Shown here: positions 37,301-47,100 of the stretch, piece by piece
How the letters are laid out: each line of letters begins with the position of its first letter
How positions within the stretch are numbered: position 1 is the stretch's first letter
Source: Nemopilema nomurai
Lineage: Eukaryota; Cnidaria; Scyphozoa; Rhizostomeae; Rhizostomatidae
NCBI GenBank assembly: GCA_003864495.1
Contig: ML133401.1
Coordinates: 4,021,189-4,085,188 of the forward strand
Length of the DNA: 64,000 nucleotides
Direction: 5' to 3'
The notes under the pieces: generated by a model
Told to the model about the DNA's origin: nothing
Seen by the model: only the letters and a program-made list of their open reading frames with translations
The model's database searches: none
Position numbers and translations under genes: made by a program

Positions 37301-40300
37301 ACTCACCATCTGACTTACTCACTTTCTGGTCTACTCACCTTCTAACTTGCTCACTTCCTGGCCTACTCACCTTCTAACTTGATCACTTCCTGGCCTACTC
37401 ACCTTCAAACATGCTCATTTCCTGGCCTACTCACCATCTGACTTACTCACTTTCTGGTCTACTCACCTTCTAACTTGCTCACTTCCTGGCCTACTCACCT
37501 TCTAACTTGATCACTTCCTGGCCTACTCACCTTCAAACATGCTCATTTCCTGGCCTACTCACCCTCTGACTTACTCACTTCCTGGCCTACTCACCCTCTG
37601 ACTTGCTCACTTCCTGGCCTACTCACCTTCTAACTTGATCACTTCCTGGCCTACTCACCCTCTGACTTGCTCACTTCCTGGTCTACTCACCTTCTAACTT
37701 GCTCACTTCCTGGCCTACTCACCTTCTAACTTGCTCACTTCCTGGCCTACTCACCTTCAAACATGCTCACTTCCTGGCCTACTCACCATCTGACTTACTC
37801 ACTTTCTGGTCTACTCACCTTCTAACTTGCTCACTTCCTGGCCTACTCACCTTCTAACTTGATCACTTCCTGGCCTACTCACCTTCAAACATGCTCATTT
37901 CCTGGCCTACTCACCATCTGACTTACTCACTTTCTGGTCTACTCACCTTCTAACTTGCTCACTTCCTGGCCTACTCACCTTCTAACTTGATCACTTCCTG
38001 GCCTACTCACCTTCAAACATGCTCATTTCCTGGCCTACTCACCCTCTGACTTACTCACTTCCTGGCCTACTCACCCTCTGACTTGCTCACTTCCTGGCCT
38101 ACTCACCTTCTAACTTGATCACTTCCTGGCCTACTCACCCTCTGACTTGCTCACTTCCTGGCCTACTCACCTTCTAACTTGCTCACTTCCTGGCCTACTC
38201 ACATTCTAACTTGCTCACTTCCTGGTCTACTCACCTTCTAACTTGCTCACTTCCTGGCCTACTCACCTTCTAACTTGCTCACTTCCTGGCCTACTCACCT
38301 TCTAACTTGCTCACTTCCTGGCCTACTCATCTTCTAACTTGATCACTTCCTGGCCTACTCACCCTCTGACTTGCTCACTTCCTGGCCTACTCACCTTCTA
38401 ACTTGCTCACTTCCTGGCCTACTCACCTTCTAACTTGCTCACTTCCTGGCATACTCACCTTCTAACTTGCTCATTTCCTGGCCTACTCACCCTCTGACTT
38501 GCTCACTTCCTGGCCTACTCACCTTCTAACTTGATCACTTCCTGGCCTACTCACCTTCTAACTTGCTCACTTCCTGGCCTACTCACCTTCCAACTTGCTC
38601 ACTTCCTGGCCTACTCACCCTCTGACTTGCTCACTTCCTGGCCTACTCACCTTCAAACATGCTCATTTCCTGGCCTACTCACCTTCTAACTTGCTCACTT
38701 CCTGGCCTACTCACCTTCTAACTTGCTCACTTCCTGGCCTACTCACCTTCTAACTTGCTCACTTCCTGGCCTACTCACCTTCTAACTTGATCACTTCCTG
38801 GCCTACTCACCTTCTAACTTGCTCACTTCCTGGCCTACTCACCTTCCAACTTGCTCACTTCCTGGCCTACTCACCCTCTGACTTGCTCACTTCCTGGCCT
38901 ACTCACCTTCAAACATGCTCATTTCCTGGCCTACTCACCTTCTAACTTGCTCACTTCCTGGCCTACTCACCTTCTAACTTGCTCACTTCCTGGCCTACTC
39001 ACCATCTGACTTACTCACTTTCTGGCCTACTCACCTTCTAACTTGCTCATATCCTGGCCTATTCACCTTCTAACTTGCTCACTTCCTGGCCTATTCACCT
39101 TCTAACTTGCTCACTTCCTGGCCTACTCACCATCTGACTTACTCATTTCCTGGCCTATTCACCTTCTAACTTGCTCACTTCCTGGCCTATTCACCTTCTG
39201 ACTTGCTCACTTCCTGGCCTACTCACCTTCTAACTTGCTCACTTCCTGGCTTACTCACCTTCTGACTTGCTCACTTCCTGGCCTATTCACCTTCTAACTT
39301 GATCACTTCCTGGCCTACTCACCATCTGACTTACTCACTTTCTGGCCTACTCACCTTCCAACTTGCTCATTTCCTGGCCTACTCACCCTCTGACTTGCTC
39401 ACTTCCTGGCCTACTCACCTTCAAACATGCTCATTTCCTGGCCTACTCACCTTCTAACTTGCTCACTTCCTGGCCTACTCACCTTCTAACTTGCTCACTT
39501 CCTGGCCTACTCACCATCTGACTTACTAACTTTCTGGCCTACTCACCTTCTAACTTGCTCACTTCCTGGCCTATTCACCTTCTAACTTGCTCACTTCCTG
39601 GCCTATTCACCTTCTAACTTGCTCACTTCCTGGCCTACTCACCATCTGACTTACTCACTTCCTGGCCTATTCACCTTCTAACTTGCTCACTTCCTGGCCT
39701 ATTCACCTTCTTACTTGCTCACTTCCTGGCCTACTCACCTTCTCACTTCCTGGCTTACTCACTCTGCCACACCTTCTAACTTGCTCACTTCCTGGCCTAC
39801 TCACTTTCTAACTTGCTCACTTTAAAAACCGACTCACCTTCTGACTTGCACACCCCGATACGACTTGCACACCCCGATCACCTCCTTACCAACTTAAATC
39901 ATTGGTTTCCCCAATCACTAATTACCCTTCCTAATCATCCACAACCAACTTATTAAATTCACACTTTTACGAGCGTTTCATTTTTAATTCAAAGAGGAGA
40001 GAGTACCCAACAACACTAAACTACTTAAGTAGGGGAAGGGGAATTCAAACACTCGCATTGAGTTCTGTATACCCAAGAGTTGAAAGCGTTTGGATGGGGC
40101 CCAAGCTAATCAAAATATTCTTGGAGCCTGTGCAATCAAAATTGCTCCGTCAGCTTATTTCAAAAATTTCAAATATGAAATCAATGTCTGCAAGCATCTA
40201 ACTTCCACCTATTTGTTTTAAAGGGTCTGGTTGGCTATCGAAAAGAAAGGAAATTGAAGAGCAACTCTTCACTGAGATGAAAGAGGAACTTGAGAAATTT

Positions 40301-40471
40301 GAGACAAAATTCCACAATTTAGACAAGAAACACAGCAACGAGCAATCGAGATGGCTTGCACAAAATAAGTACTATTACGGATTTCCTGGTTGGCTAAAAT
40401 TTGGGACAACCAAAAATGATGTCATTGTTCGCAAAATTAAATATGACGACATAATGATTACTGATCTCTAA
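13685..40471 (+). CDS. Gene B: TSP1/CUB/FN3 ectodomain fused to a GluR0-like potassium-filter ion channel
   Basis: Exons: 13685-13745, 14255-14731, 15244-15537, 16918-17094, 17481-17864, 18310-18672, 19175-19363, 19476-19634, 20585-20740, 25580-25777, 27018-27524, 28321-28803, 29860-30144, 30613-30909, 31919-32224, 32840-33061, 33151-33366, 33537-33790, 34319-34416, 34976-35132, 35504-35577, 35836-36118, 36502-36685, 40224-40471. Together about 2,024 codons; every junction is phase-compatible. Order: signal peptide, unknown domain (about 250 residues), TSP1, two CUB, TSP1-type modules, three FN3, ligand-binding S1 lobe, M1, pore (TMTTVGYGD), M2, S2 lobe, last TM, coiled-coil tail ending TDL. 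The pore and flanking helices follow the pattern of bacterial GluR0 and of the rotifer potassium-filter glutamate receptor. Expected role (inference): a cell-surface, ligand-gated, potassium-selective channel with an adhesive ectodomain. Weak points: the exon 17/18 borders, the exon 22 acceptor, and the ATG, which directly follows a TTTTTGCAG acceptor-like sequence (a non-coding upstream exon is likely). Confidence 0.7.
14255..15537 (+). CDS. Gene B exons 2-3, unrecognised N-terminal domain
   Basis: Two exons (14255-14731, 15244-15537) joined in phase 1 encode about 255 residues. They contain few cysteines, many N-glycosylation sites and alternating hydrophobic strands, suggesting a beta-rich extracellular domain. 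I do not recognise the family. Donors G|GTATGT and G|GTAAGT and acceptors TTTCAG and TTTTAG are good. The intron 15538-16917 contains a 17-base C run and no gene. Confidence 0.65.
16918..17094 (+). CDS. Gene B exon 4, thrombospondin type 1 repeat
   Basis: Encodes a TSP1 module with the WSWSSWSNWTNC start, an R-x-R-x-C strand and a C-x-x-x-C ending. Tryptophans in W-x-x-W spacing are typical C-mannosylation positions. Phase 1 at both ends. Confidence 0.8.
17481..18672 (+). CDS. Gene B exons 5-6, two CUB domains
   Basis: Exon 17481-17864 and exon 18310-18672 each encode a CUB domain: CGG start, aromatic-rich C-x-W-x-I strand and a final G-F-x-x-x-Y strand. Both are phase 1-1 exons, the form that can be shuffled or skipped without a frameshift. 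A GACA microsatellite lies in the intron between them. Confidence 0.8.
17985..18271. repeat. (CAGA)n / (GACA)n microsatellite
   Basis: About 290 bases of CAGACAGA-type tetranucleotide repeat. It is degenerate in the first half (CAAACAGA variants) and nearly perfect at 18160-18270. It lies within a gene B intron; long frames on both strands are artefacts of the repeat. Confidence 0.95.
19175..20740 (+). CDS. Gene B exons 7-9, linker, TSP1 and cysteine-rich module
   Basis: Exon 19175-19363 encodes a Ser/Thr-rich linker. Exon 19476-19634 encodes a TSP1 start (IDWSSWNEC) with R-E-R-V-C. Exon 20585-20740 encodes a short module with eight cysteines. All junctions are phase 1. Between 19635 and 20584 only AT-rich intron with C- and G-runs is seen. 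Confidence 0.7.
20925..25125. repeat. Giant 30-bp minisatellite in a gene B intron
   Basis: About 140 tandem copies of a 30-bp unit, GCAGCTCTGTCTATG followed by ATGCCATATTCGAAT, with three main internal variants (ATGATGCC, ATGCTGTC, ATGACGCC). A few copies are 26-28 bp long and shift the frame. Because 30 is a multiple of three and the unit lacks stops in several frames, long repetitive ORFs appear on both strands. Distal copies carry CATCCATAATCGTATG markers (23901, 24325, 24479, 24902, 25086) that define a higher-order period of about 423 bp. The array lies between exons ending at 20740 and starting at 25580. Confidence 0.97.
25580..28803 (+). CDS. Gene B exons 10-12, further TSP1 modules
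   Basis: Exon 25580-25777 (acceptor CTACTAG; the AG at 25561 would create a stop), exon 27018-27524 and exon 28321-28803. They encode four or more TSP1 modules, including a textbook W-x-x-W-G-x-W-S-K-C-S-x-x-C-x-G-G-x-x-x-R-x-R-x-C unit around 27360-27520 and another at 28330-28490. Exon 12 continues for about 105 residues that fit no module I recognise. All phases are 1. The intron 25778-27017 contains no recognised feature. Confidence 0.75.
28005..28290. repeat. Two-copy diverged tandem repeat with GATGACGTCATC palindrome
   Basis: Two units start at the 12-bp palindrome GATGACGTCATC (28005 and 28166, 161 bp apart). Both continue with similar TGGATTTGAAATC and ATAGTTGA motifs. It is intronic in gene B and probably a fragment of an interspersed or satellite repeat. 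Confidence 0.7.
29860..32224 (+). CDS. Gene B exons 13-15, three fibronectin type III domains
   Basis: Exons 29860-30144, 30613-30909 and 31919-32224 each encode one FN3 domain: P-x-x-P-x-x-L start, L-x-W core, Y-x-V/L-x-Y strand, L-x-x-x-T-x-Y-x-x-R/K-V-S-A strand. Each is a single phase 1-1 exon. They sit directly before the channel part, as spacers do in receptor ectodomains. Confidence 0.8.
31268..31300. repeat. (CT)n microsatellite
   Basis: An uninterrupted CT dinucleotide run in a gene B intron, preceded by two direct copies of AGAGCAATATAATACAACAGG. Confidence 0.95.
32386..32567. repeat. (ATAAT)n microsatellite
   Basis: A near-perfect pentanucleotide AT repeat in the intron before the S1 exon of gene B, with more degenerate AT repeats on either side (32230-32780). 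Confidence 0.95.
32840..33790 (+). CDS. Gene B exons 16-18, S1 ligand-binding lobe and first TM
   Basis: Exon 32840-33061 starts the lobe with KPYIYHTTTGYVTGIL, matching the periplasmic-binding-protein start (P-x-x-F/Y-x-x-x-x-G-x-x-x-G). Its donor is GC (AAAG|GCAAGT), a known minor class with a perfect consensus. Exon 33151-33366 continues it; an alternative end after 33279 followed by a 33-base exon 33368-33400 is equally phase-compatible. Exon 18 (acceptor CTTCTAG, 33537-33790) holds the end of the lobe and a long hydrophobic M1 helix (about 33695-33790). An in-frame ORF extends 5' of 33537 but has only weak acceptors. Confidence 0.65.
34319..35132 (+). CDS. Gene B exons 19-20, potassium-channel pore and M2
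   Basis: Exon 34319-34416 encodes the pore helix (GLFSGVWWGFITMTTVG). Exon 34976-35132 completes the filter (YGDITPRS) and gives a hydrophobic M2 (AIIWMLVGPVLNGIVIGIIT). The TVGYGD filter is the potassium-channel signature. The surrounding W-W and M-T-M-T-T context is that of the GluR0 type. The intron is phase 2 and splits the first glycine codon of the filter. Confidence 0.88.
35504..36685 (+). CDS. Gene B exons 21-23, S2 ligand-binding lobe and last TM
   Basis: Exon 35504-35577 (VAVVANSSQYYFAVRRNAKL) has the binding-protein second-lobe strand. The next exon (35836 or 35850 to 36118; only 35836 keeps phase) encodes the GEITAAMESGIVDAAIMNS helix-strand pattern typical of this fold and a long helical end. 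Exon 36502-36685 holds an acidic stretch and a TM helix (ILYLCSLIITISLVCLLAK), matching M4 of eukaryotic glutamate receptors, which bacterial GluR0 lacks. Confidence 0.7.
36885..39830. repeat. Giant 32-bp minisatellite in a gene B intron
   Basis: About 92 copies of a 32-bp unit (CTTCTAACTTGCTCACTTCC + TGGCCTACTCAC) with recurring variants (CATCTGACTTACTCAC, CTTCAAACATGCTCAT). Bases 37321-37680 repeat identically at 37801-38160, giving a 480-bp higher-order period (15 units). It lies between the last TM exon and the final exon of gene B. Confidence 0.97.
40224..40471 (+). CDS. Gene B last exon, cytoplasmic coiled-coil tail
   Basis: Acceptor TTTTAAAG ends at 40223 and phase 1 continues the previous exon. 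It encodes about 80 residues rich in Glu and Lys with heptad-like spacing (KEIEEQLFTEMKEELEKFET), ending in ITDL, a class I PDZ-ligand pattern. An AATAAA lies at 40679-40684, about 210 bases after the stop. Confidence 0.7.
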
Positions 40472-43400
40472 GTTGGATCCAAGGGGTTATCCCAACTATG
40501 CAACAAATTATTGCACTTGTAAGTTGTTTGAAGATTAAAACGAAATGTCATTAACCAGGCATGTTTGCTCTTGAAATGTGATCAAATGTTTTTCAACAGC
40601 TCATTGTATTTTGCCAGTAAAGTTTATGGTCTCAATAATGGGTAATCTTCTGAACATTATCTTGGATAGAAATTGATTAATAAACGATAAAGGTTTAGCT
40701 AAAGCTTTTGGAATACATTGGGAAGACCATCGTCAAGACAATAAACAAAAAAGGTTCCCCAAATTTACCAAATAAAACTGGATTCTACACTTTACTCTCT
40801 TCAGGCCAAGCAAAGTTTAATGTGACTTCCTTGACACTAAAGCTAGCAGAGCATTAAACATTACCAGTGCTTAAATTAATAAATTCTTTGTAGAAATAAA
40901 TCTGTGTTGAAAAGTTGTTAATGTCATTTTCTGGAGAACGTGAATGCACGATAAGATAGCTAGAACACAAAATCAAGTTTAGCCATACAACGAGATACTG
41001 TAAAGAATGTTGATGCAGTGATTAGACTCGCAGTGCTTCTAAAGTGAAGAAAACAACGTTGAAACTTTTGTTGCAATTTCTTTATCGTCAATGCACTACT
41101 TTATCCAAAAAGGTTCGCAGCCTGGTTGAATACTTTTTAAAGACTTTCTAGCTGCTCACCTAAGCTTCCATTGTTAATTTGAGGCGTTTGCAGGCCTTTA
41201 ATTACTTGCACTCAAAGAAGGTGAAGGTTTTAAAAAATTCTCAAACATTTGGACCATAAATATTGCGATGATGTTGGTAATTAATTAGTCAATTAAATTC
41301 TTCCTATACACCTTGTGGAGTAAGAGGGGTAAGTACTGGCACCCACCACGGATCAGAGAGGGGGGAGGGTGAGAGTGCTTCAAGTAAGTAACAAACTTAA
41401 TCCTTATTTCGATAGTCAAGACCTTTTTCAAAAGAAACATGCTCAAAACGGGTTTATGAAGGTACTTTCAGTGTTTTTTCAGCTTTTTTTTCCAGTAATT
41501 GCAGTTTCGATTTCCAACTAGCTTCACATCTTCACGCCTTGCTGGATTCGATTTTGGCTGTTTACCCTATGATTCAACTGGTGGCACTGTCTGACAATAG
41601 AAAATTAGCCAGAGACTCCTATCAGTTAATTTAAGGATGAATGGCAACCAGCTTTTTGCTATTGCCAGTTAATTAACAGGTGACTGTTGTTCAGTACTTG
41701 AGCAGAAATTGTCTGGTAATTTTGTGAACACAAGCTGGCAAATTTGTCATTCGCGAAGATATCAACTTGGGTGAGCAAAGTTGAAAAGTAGTAATTACCC
41801 GCCTTCTTTTAGCCACTTAAGGTTCAGATTTAAGATAGTTCATCTAAGACGAGGGTCAAAAAGCATAGACCATCTATTAAATAGAAAATGATATTTAAAG
41901 ATAGTTCTAGAAGTTATGATAGTGTGAGAAATGTGGGTACTACTTACCAGCTAGTCTAGCTTACAATTAGCAATGTAATTAGCTTTCATCTTTTGTCACT
42001 TCAAATAGTCTTTGCTTATTCTAAATATACTTAGGTTTGTGATGATTTCTGTTGTCTTATTTTAAGATTTGACAAGTCTAGCTTCTAATTATGATTTGGC
42101 TCCATGCGCTTCACACCAGCGAAGGTGGATACATTTCATAGTCCATTAGCATCTGTTAATGACCTGGCTTCAATTCACCATATAGATTTGTACTGACTCG
42201 ACTGGTATAGCTGCTCTCTGTACCAGCAAATATAAACAAGTTTCAGCATCAATTTTAAGGACCAGTTACTAGCCATCACAACAAGTGTTATAAAAAAATT
42301 TCGAATATTATTTGAAAACCTGCTATGACTGATTTAAACTGTTAATCCCATTAACATTCGTGATTAAAACCCAGGACTGTTCGTGAGGTTGTACAACAGC
42401 GCCAGTTTTGATTCTTTATGAGCTTTAGTAAAGTCATTACAGGACATAATTGCAGTGGATTCAAGGGGGGGGCGTACACCCCCTATTTTTGTAGAGCAAT
42501 GAATTTTTTCTACTCAGTTTTGCGCTTATGGATGAAATACCTACAAGACTCTTGAAGGAAAATGCTGGGACAATGGCTCCCACCTTAACAAGGATCTTCA
42601 AAGGCTTGTTGGCTCAAGTTTATCCCAAAAGACTGGTCAAAAGCAAATGTCACACCAACTTTCAAGAAAGATAATAAATGTGACCCAAACAACTATAGGA
42701 CTATCTCACTGAATTGTTTTATTTGCGAAGTCATGGAACATATCATCTAGCATAACAGCCCATGTCAATAAATGTAACATTTTGTCTGAAGCGCAGTATG
42801 GGTTCAGAAAAAAGCGCTGCTGTGAAACTCAGCTGCTGTTATGTACTGATGACATTGCTAAGTCTTTTGATAAAGGAGAACACGTTGACATGATAACTTG
42901 GAGTTTCAATTCATAACAAATTATGCTGCAATGATCATTTGCAGTGTATTTACACAAAGGCAAATAATTAGCCCTTAGCCTACTCAAAAGAAATACCGGA
43001 AACTGCCCCCGCAATGTCAAGGAAACATACTATAAATCACTTGTAAGGTTCATATTAGAATATTCAAGTACAGTCTGGGACCCTTTACCTCAAAGAATAT
43101 TTTCAAGCTTGAGATGATACAGAGACACGGAGCTAGATTTGTTACTAACAACTACAGAAGAGCAGCAAGCCCAAGTGCTATGATCAGTGAACCTCGGTGG
43201 GAGAGTTTAGCAGAAAGAAGAGCTAAAGCAAAGGCAACAATGACTTACAAAATTATCAAAATTACCCGATTATATGCAGTCTGCTGCTAGCAGATGCGCT
43301 GGGGCTGCTGGCTTGCTAATTCTTGTTATAAACCTAAAATGGTGTGGCATCTGAGCCAACTTGGTTTACTCTCGTTGCCCGCTAATGCCTTGGACATTCA

Positions 43401-44115
43401 GACGCTAGTATTCCTTGTGTTTTTCTTACGCTGAAAAAGTCTCTTTGAGACAAATTTAAGGATTCTAAACCATTTTAAGGCCTCATAAATGGCAAAACCT
43501 CAGGAGCTTCTGGGAGCTTCGCTCCCTAAACCCCCAGCCCCTACCAGGGTCCTGCCCTTGACCCGCTGGGGGGCTTAGAGATCACAGAGCCCCTGTTGTT
43601 TTAGGGTATTTGGCACGCAATATATACTCTACGCAATTTTACAAGGAAGTCATCCCTACGCCTCCCTTTTTAATAATGCTGGATCGGGCCCTGTAATTGC
43701 GTGCAGCACTTTGCACAATTTGCTTTCTTTTTGCAAGACAAACAAAATTACATTTTGTCGCTACATGTAAAAGCACTTTTGAATTCAAGACGCCGTTGAG
43801 CAACAAAAGATGCTGGCACGTGATGATGCACAACCAATCAAAACGTAGCACTAATTGCTAATAGCTCCCATCTGCCTATTGACTTAGATGTAGCTACAGG
43901 GATCATTTCTGGACAACATATTTGCAACCAATAAATAGCGTCCAAGAAATGTATCAAGTAACCTGCAATGACATTAGAAGTTATTCATTGCTACACCACA
44001 AACTGTTGACACAGTTTCGCAAATTCAATTAGCAAAAGAAACGCCAATAAATACTGTAGTTAATAAGAAGTAATTACCATCGTTCTTCAATCACCAGATG
44101 GGTGATCGGTTTTGC
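40472..44115. other. Intergenic region between genes B and C
   Basis: AT-rich sequence without a supported intact gene. It holds a decayed LINE (42513-43295), a G-run/C-run palindromic patch near 42465-42485, and a GGGAGCTTCGCTCCC palindromic patch near 43505-43525 of the kind found in interspersed repeats. Confidence 0.5.
42513..43295 (+). mobile_element. Decayed non-LTR retrotransposon (LINE) fragment
   Basis: Translations in shifting frames show reverse-transcriptase signatures. Near 42660-42830 there is a K-K-D-x-x-x-P-x-N-Y-R-x-I-S-L block, then MEHII and YGFRK. Near 43000-43270 is the C-terminal L-E-Y-x-x-x-V-W-D-P pattern followed by an A-R-F-V-T-N-N-Y-like block. The catalytic middle is deleted and several frameshifts and stops are present, so it is a dead copy of a CR1/Rex-like or similar family (family uncertain). 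Confidence 0.75.
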
Positions 44116-44123
44116 TATAAAAG
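44116..44123 (+). promoter_or_regulatory. TATA box of gene C
   Basis: TATAAAAG lies 29 bases upstream of an initiator-like TTCAGTT (A at 44145). About 28 bases further on, GACCAG|GTGAGT (after 44173) looks like the donor of a short non-coding first exon. Confidence 0.6.
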
Positions 44124-47100
44124 GCACAACGAAACTAGCGTTTCAGTTCTCAGTCTTGGCAAAGAATGACCAGGTGAGTTTTCGTGTAACATCAATTTCA
44201 AGTGTAGCATTTAATGTCTCCCATTTGGCTTAAGAATGAGTGCTAGAAAATTATCTGTGTATTGTCAAATGCTGCGATTTGAATTTTTTGATGTCTAGAA
44301 CTTTTTTGAGATTTTGATAAAATTTGTCCCCACAACAATGGTTAGGCCCTGAATAGTTTGGAATATTTAGCACTTTGAAGTTTAGAACATGAAGTCTGCA
44401 TCGTTTGGCACAGTTAAAACTCAGATACATAAAGTTAATGATAGTCGAAAAGTCCTTGCCTAAACATTAAAAGAAATTTAACAGTTTTATAGCACGTTAT
44501 TGTTACGGATTCGAATTAAATCTGTATTCGTAGCACCTAGCCATCAATCAATTCCTTTCCATCATTTTCGGTTTTATTGATTTTGAGTTAGATAAAAATA
44601 CTCTAGTCCTTGCCTCTTATTTCGACAATGTATACGTGCATATGTCATATCTTAGCTTCTTTTCCAGTCGACCCGTGTACATTGTAGAATTACACCAGAA
44701 ACCACACTTGTCCCAATCGACTTGAAACCTCTTGAATAATCAACATTAGCAATTAAAGTTAATGAAAACAATCAGCAATGAAATTCTGCAATATTTGCTA
44801 ATATTGTTTCCGTTTCTTCTCAAGTTCTATACCCAGCCATTGTATCGAAAGAAGCTTATCGGCAAATTATCCTCACCACATTTCTTTTATAACAAATAAA
44901 TATTTTTGTTGCTGTTCTAAAATCTAATATTTTTATACCAGAGAAGTGTAAATACCGAACTTATACAGCAAGCATTCCCTTATTTGCGTAGCCTAAAGTG
45001 TAATTTTCTGTAGATTTTTCTAGTGTAATTTTTCTAGCTGAAGCAAGAAGTAGCAGAAACCATGGACAGGAAAGCAGCACCAAAATATTTTGCACTTGCA
45101 TTTTTGTAAGTTATATACATTAACAGCATTATTTGCAATCGTAAACAAAAGTATGACAATGATTCATTGCATACGACAACGATTCTTTAACCATCTAGAA
45201 GACCTAAACTTGGCAATTATTCTCCCATGGCAGTGGACCATTTCCATTACCCATAATGCCCACTACGTAAAAACAAACGAAGCATTATAGCCTAGGACGT
45301 CATTCGTCGCATTTCTCATCTTTAGCACGGCTACATGATACACACAAACAATGCTGCTGCTTTATAGGTATTCATAACACATGCATTCTATGAGCTTGCA
45401 TCACGGCGAGTTACGCGCCAATCATGCTATGTTGAAAAAGTCATAATCGCAAACATTACACATTCATTTGTAAAAGAAGAACTTATGATTTTGAGAATTT
45501 TCTCTTTGAATCGAAACGCGGCATACTCGATAACGAAGGGAAATAAAGAATTAAAAGCAACTCTATAATTAGAGAAAGCGAATTTACAACAAGGTAGCAA
45601 TATTGACTTTTCTGTATATGACAGCATGCAGTTCGCTAAAAAAAGAAGTTAGATCAAAAAGCATCAGATATCTCTATCTACAGTTTAAACTGGCTACAAA
45701 CAAAGCATTTGTTTTTGACCTTTAGAAGTGTTTCCAGTAAAGGTTTTGTTATCTTTAGCAATGCAGTGTTTGTGGCAACCTCGTACGGGATGATTCTACG
45801 ATTATCGTGCAAGATATTTGCTGACTTCTCGGTGGTAAAGAGTAACATGTCGTTAGAGGCCTCGTACAAAACATACCCAACAGATGAGAATTCATGTAAG
45901 GCGTATTGCATCATGGACACTCAGTGCAAGTCCATCAACGTGAATGAATACGAAGGCATTTGTCAGTTGAACAATAAGTCTGATCAAGACCCTACTGACA
46001 GCATACAGGCCTCCGTGAACCATAACTGGGTGTACTTCTCCACGAAATACAATGAAACCTCAGTAAGTGGAACCTTATTTCAATTATATCTATTGACGAC
46101 TCGCTCAGGTTGGTGAAAGATTCACCAGACACGCATTCGTTAATTTATTGGTATTGATGAGCCAATCCATTTGAGAAAGTTAAGATCCTATCGGTGCTAG
46201 TCTAACCTTGAGCATTGAGTTTGCAAAAAGCAGCCTTCTACGCAATAACCTGGTTCTTTCTATAGAACAGTATCCAGATACGTTATTCGTTTAAGTGAAT
46301 ACTTCGGAGCTTTTACGTAACTTTTGGTGAGATAAAATTGCTGGTCTAGCTCTGGAAGAGCCCATAGCTCTGGAAGAGCCCATAGGACCTGGCCAGGCCT
46401 TAAATGGATGTGGTCCTTTAGAAAACCAAATTTTAGGTCTTCCAACAATTGCAATGACAAATTTTTCCTTGAGTGTTTTTTAACGATTGCACACGAGGGG
46501 AGGTTTATTTGACTGGGGCTCAAAGAAACCAGACGTGATAGCCATAGTTCGTAAAGGTTACGTGCTAAGGATCTGTGCACAGATTCGAAAGGGCCCACAA
46601 TTGGCAATTCTGAGGGGCCCGAATGGCGATCGCCCCCAGCCACCCGGCCCAGCCCGCCCCTAATTTTCATACATTTAATACCAATTTTGCATACACATAT
46701 AGATTGGAGAAAACTGCAGAACCTATGGCAATTGCCATTCTGGTGAGAGATGCTTGGATACCTGCTATTGCCCTGGATACGAGTGCATCGGTTTGTTGAT
46801 TACTTTTCATATTATTCATATTATTTCATATTACAAAAATTATACTCTGGGAAACACCTCTTTGTAAGCACGCTTCATGTTTAATTCTGTCTGTATTCAG
46901 ATACTTGCGTAGTCAAATTGGAGCTTAATGAGCAAGACATTGAATCAATAAAGACTAAATAAGAAAAATTACTGAATCAATAAAGTTTGACAACAAACAT
47001 AACTTAGCGCTAGTATGTTTTACTCTGATAATAAGACTTGATAGTAGGAACTTAGAGAATCTTTCGCATTTATGGTATTGAATAGTGTAAAAAAATTTAA

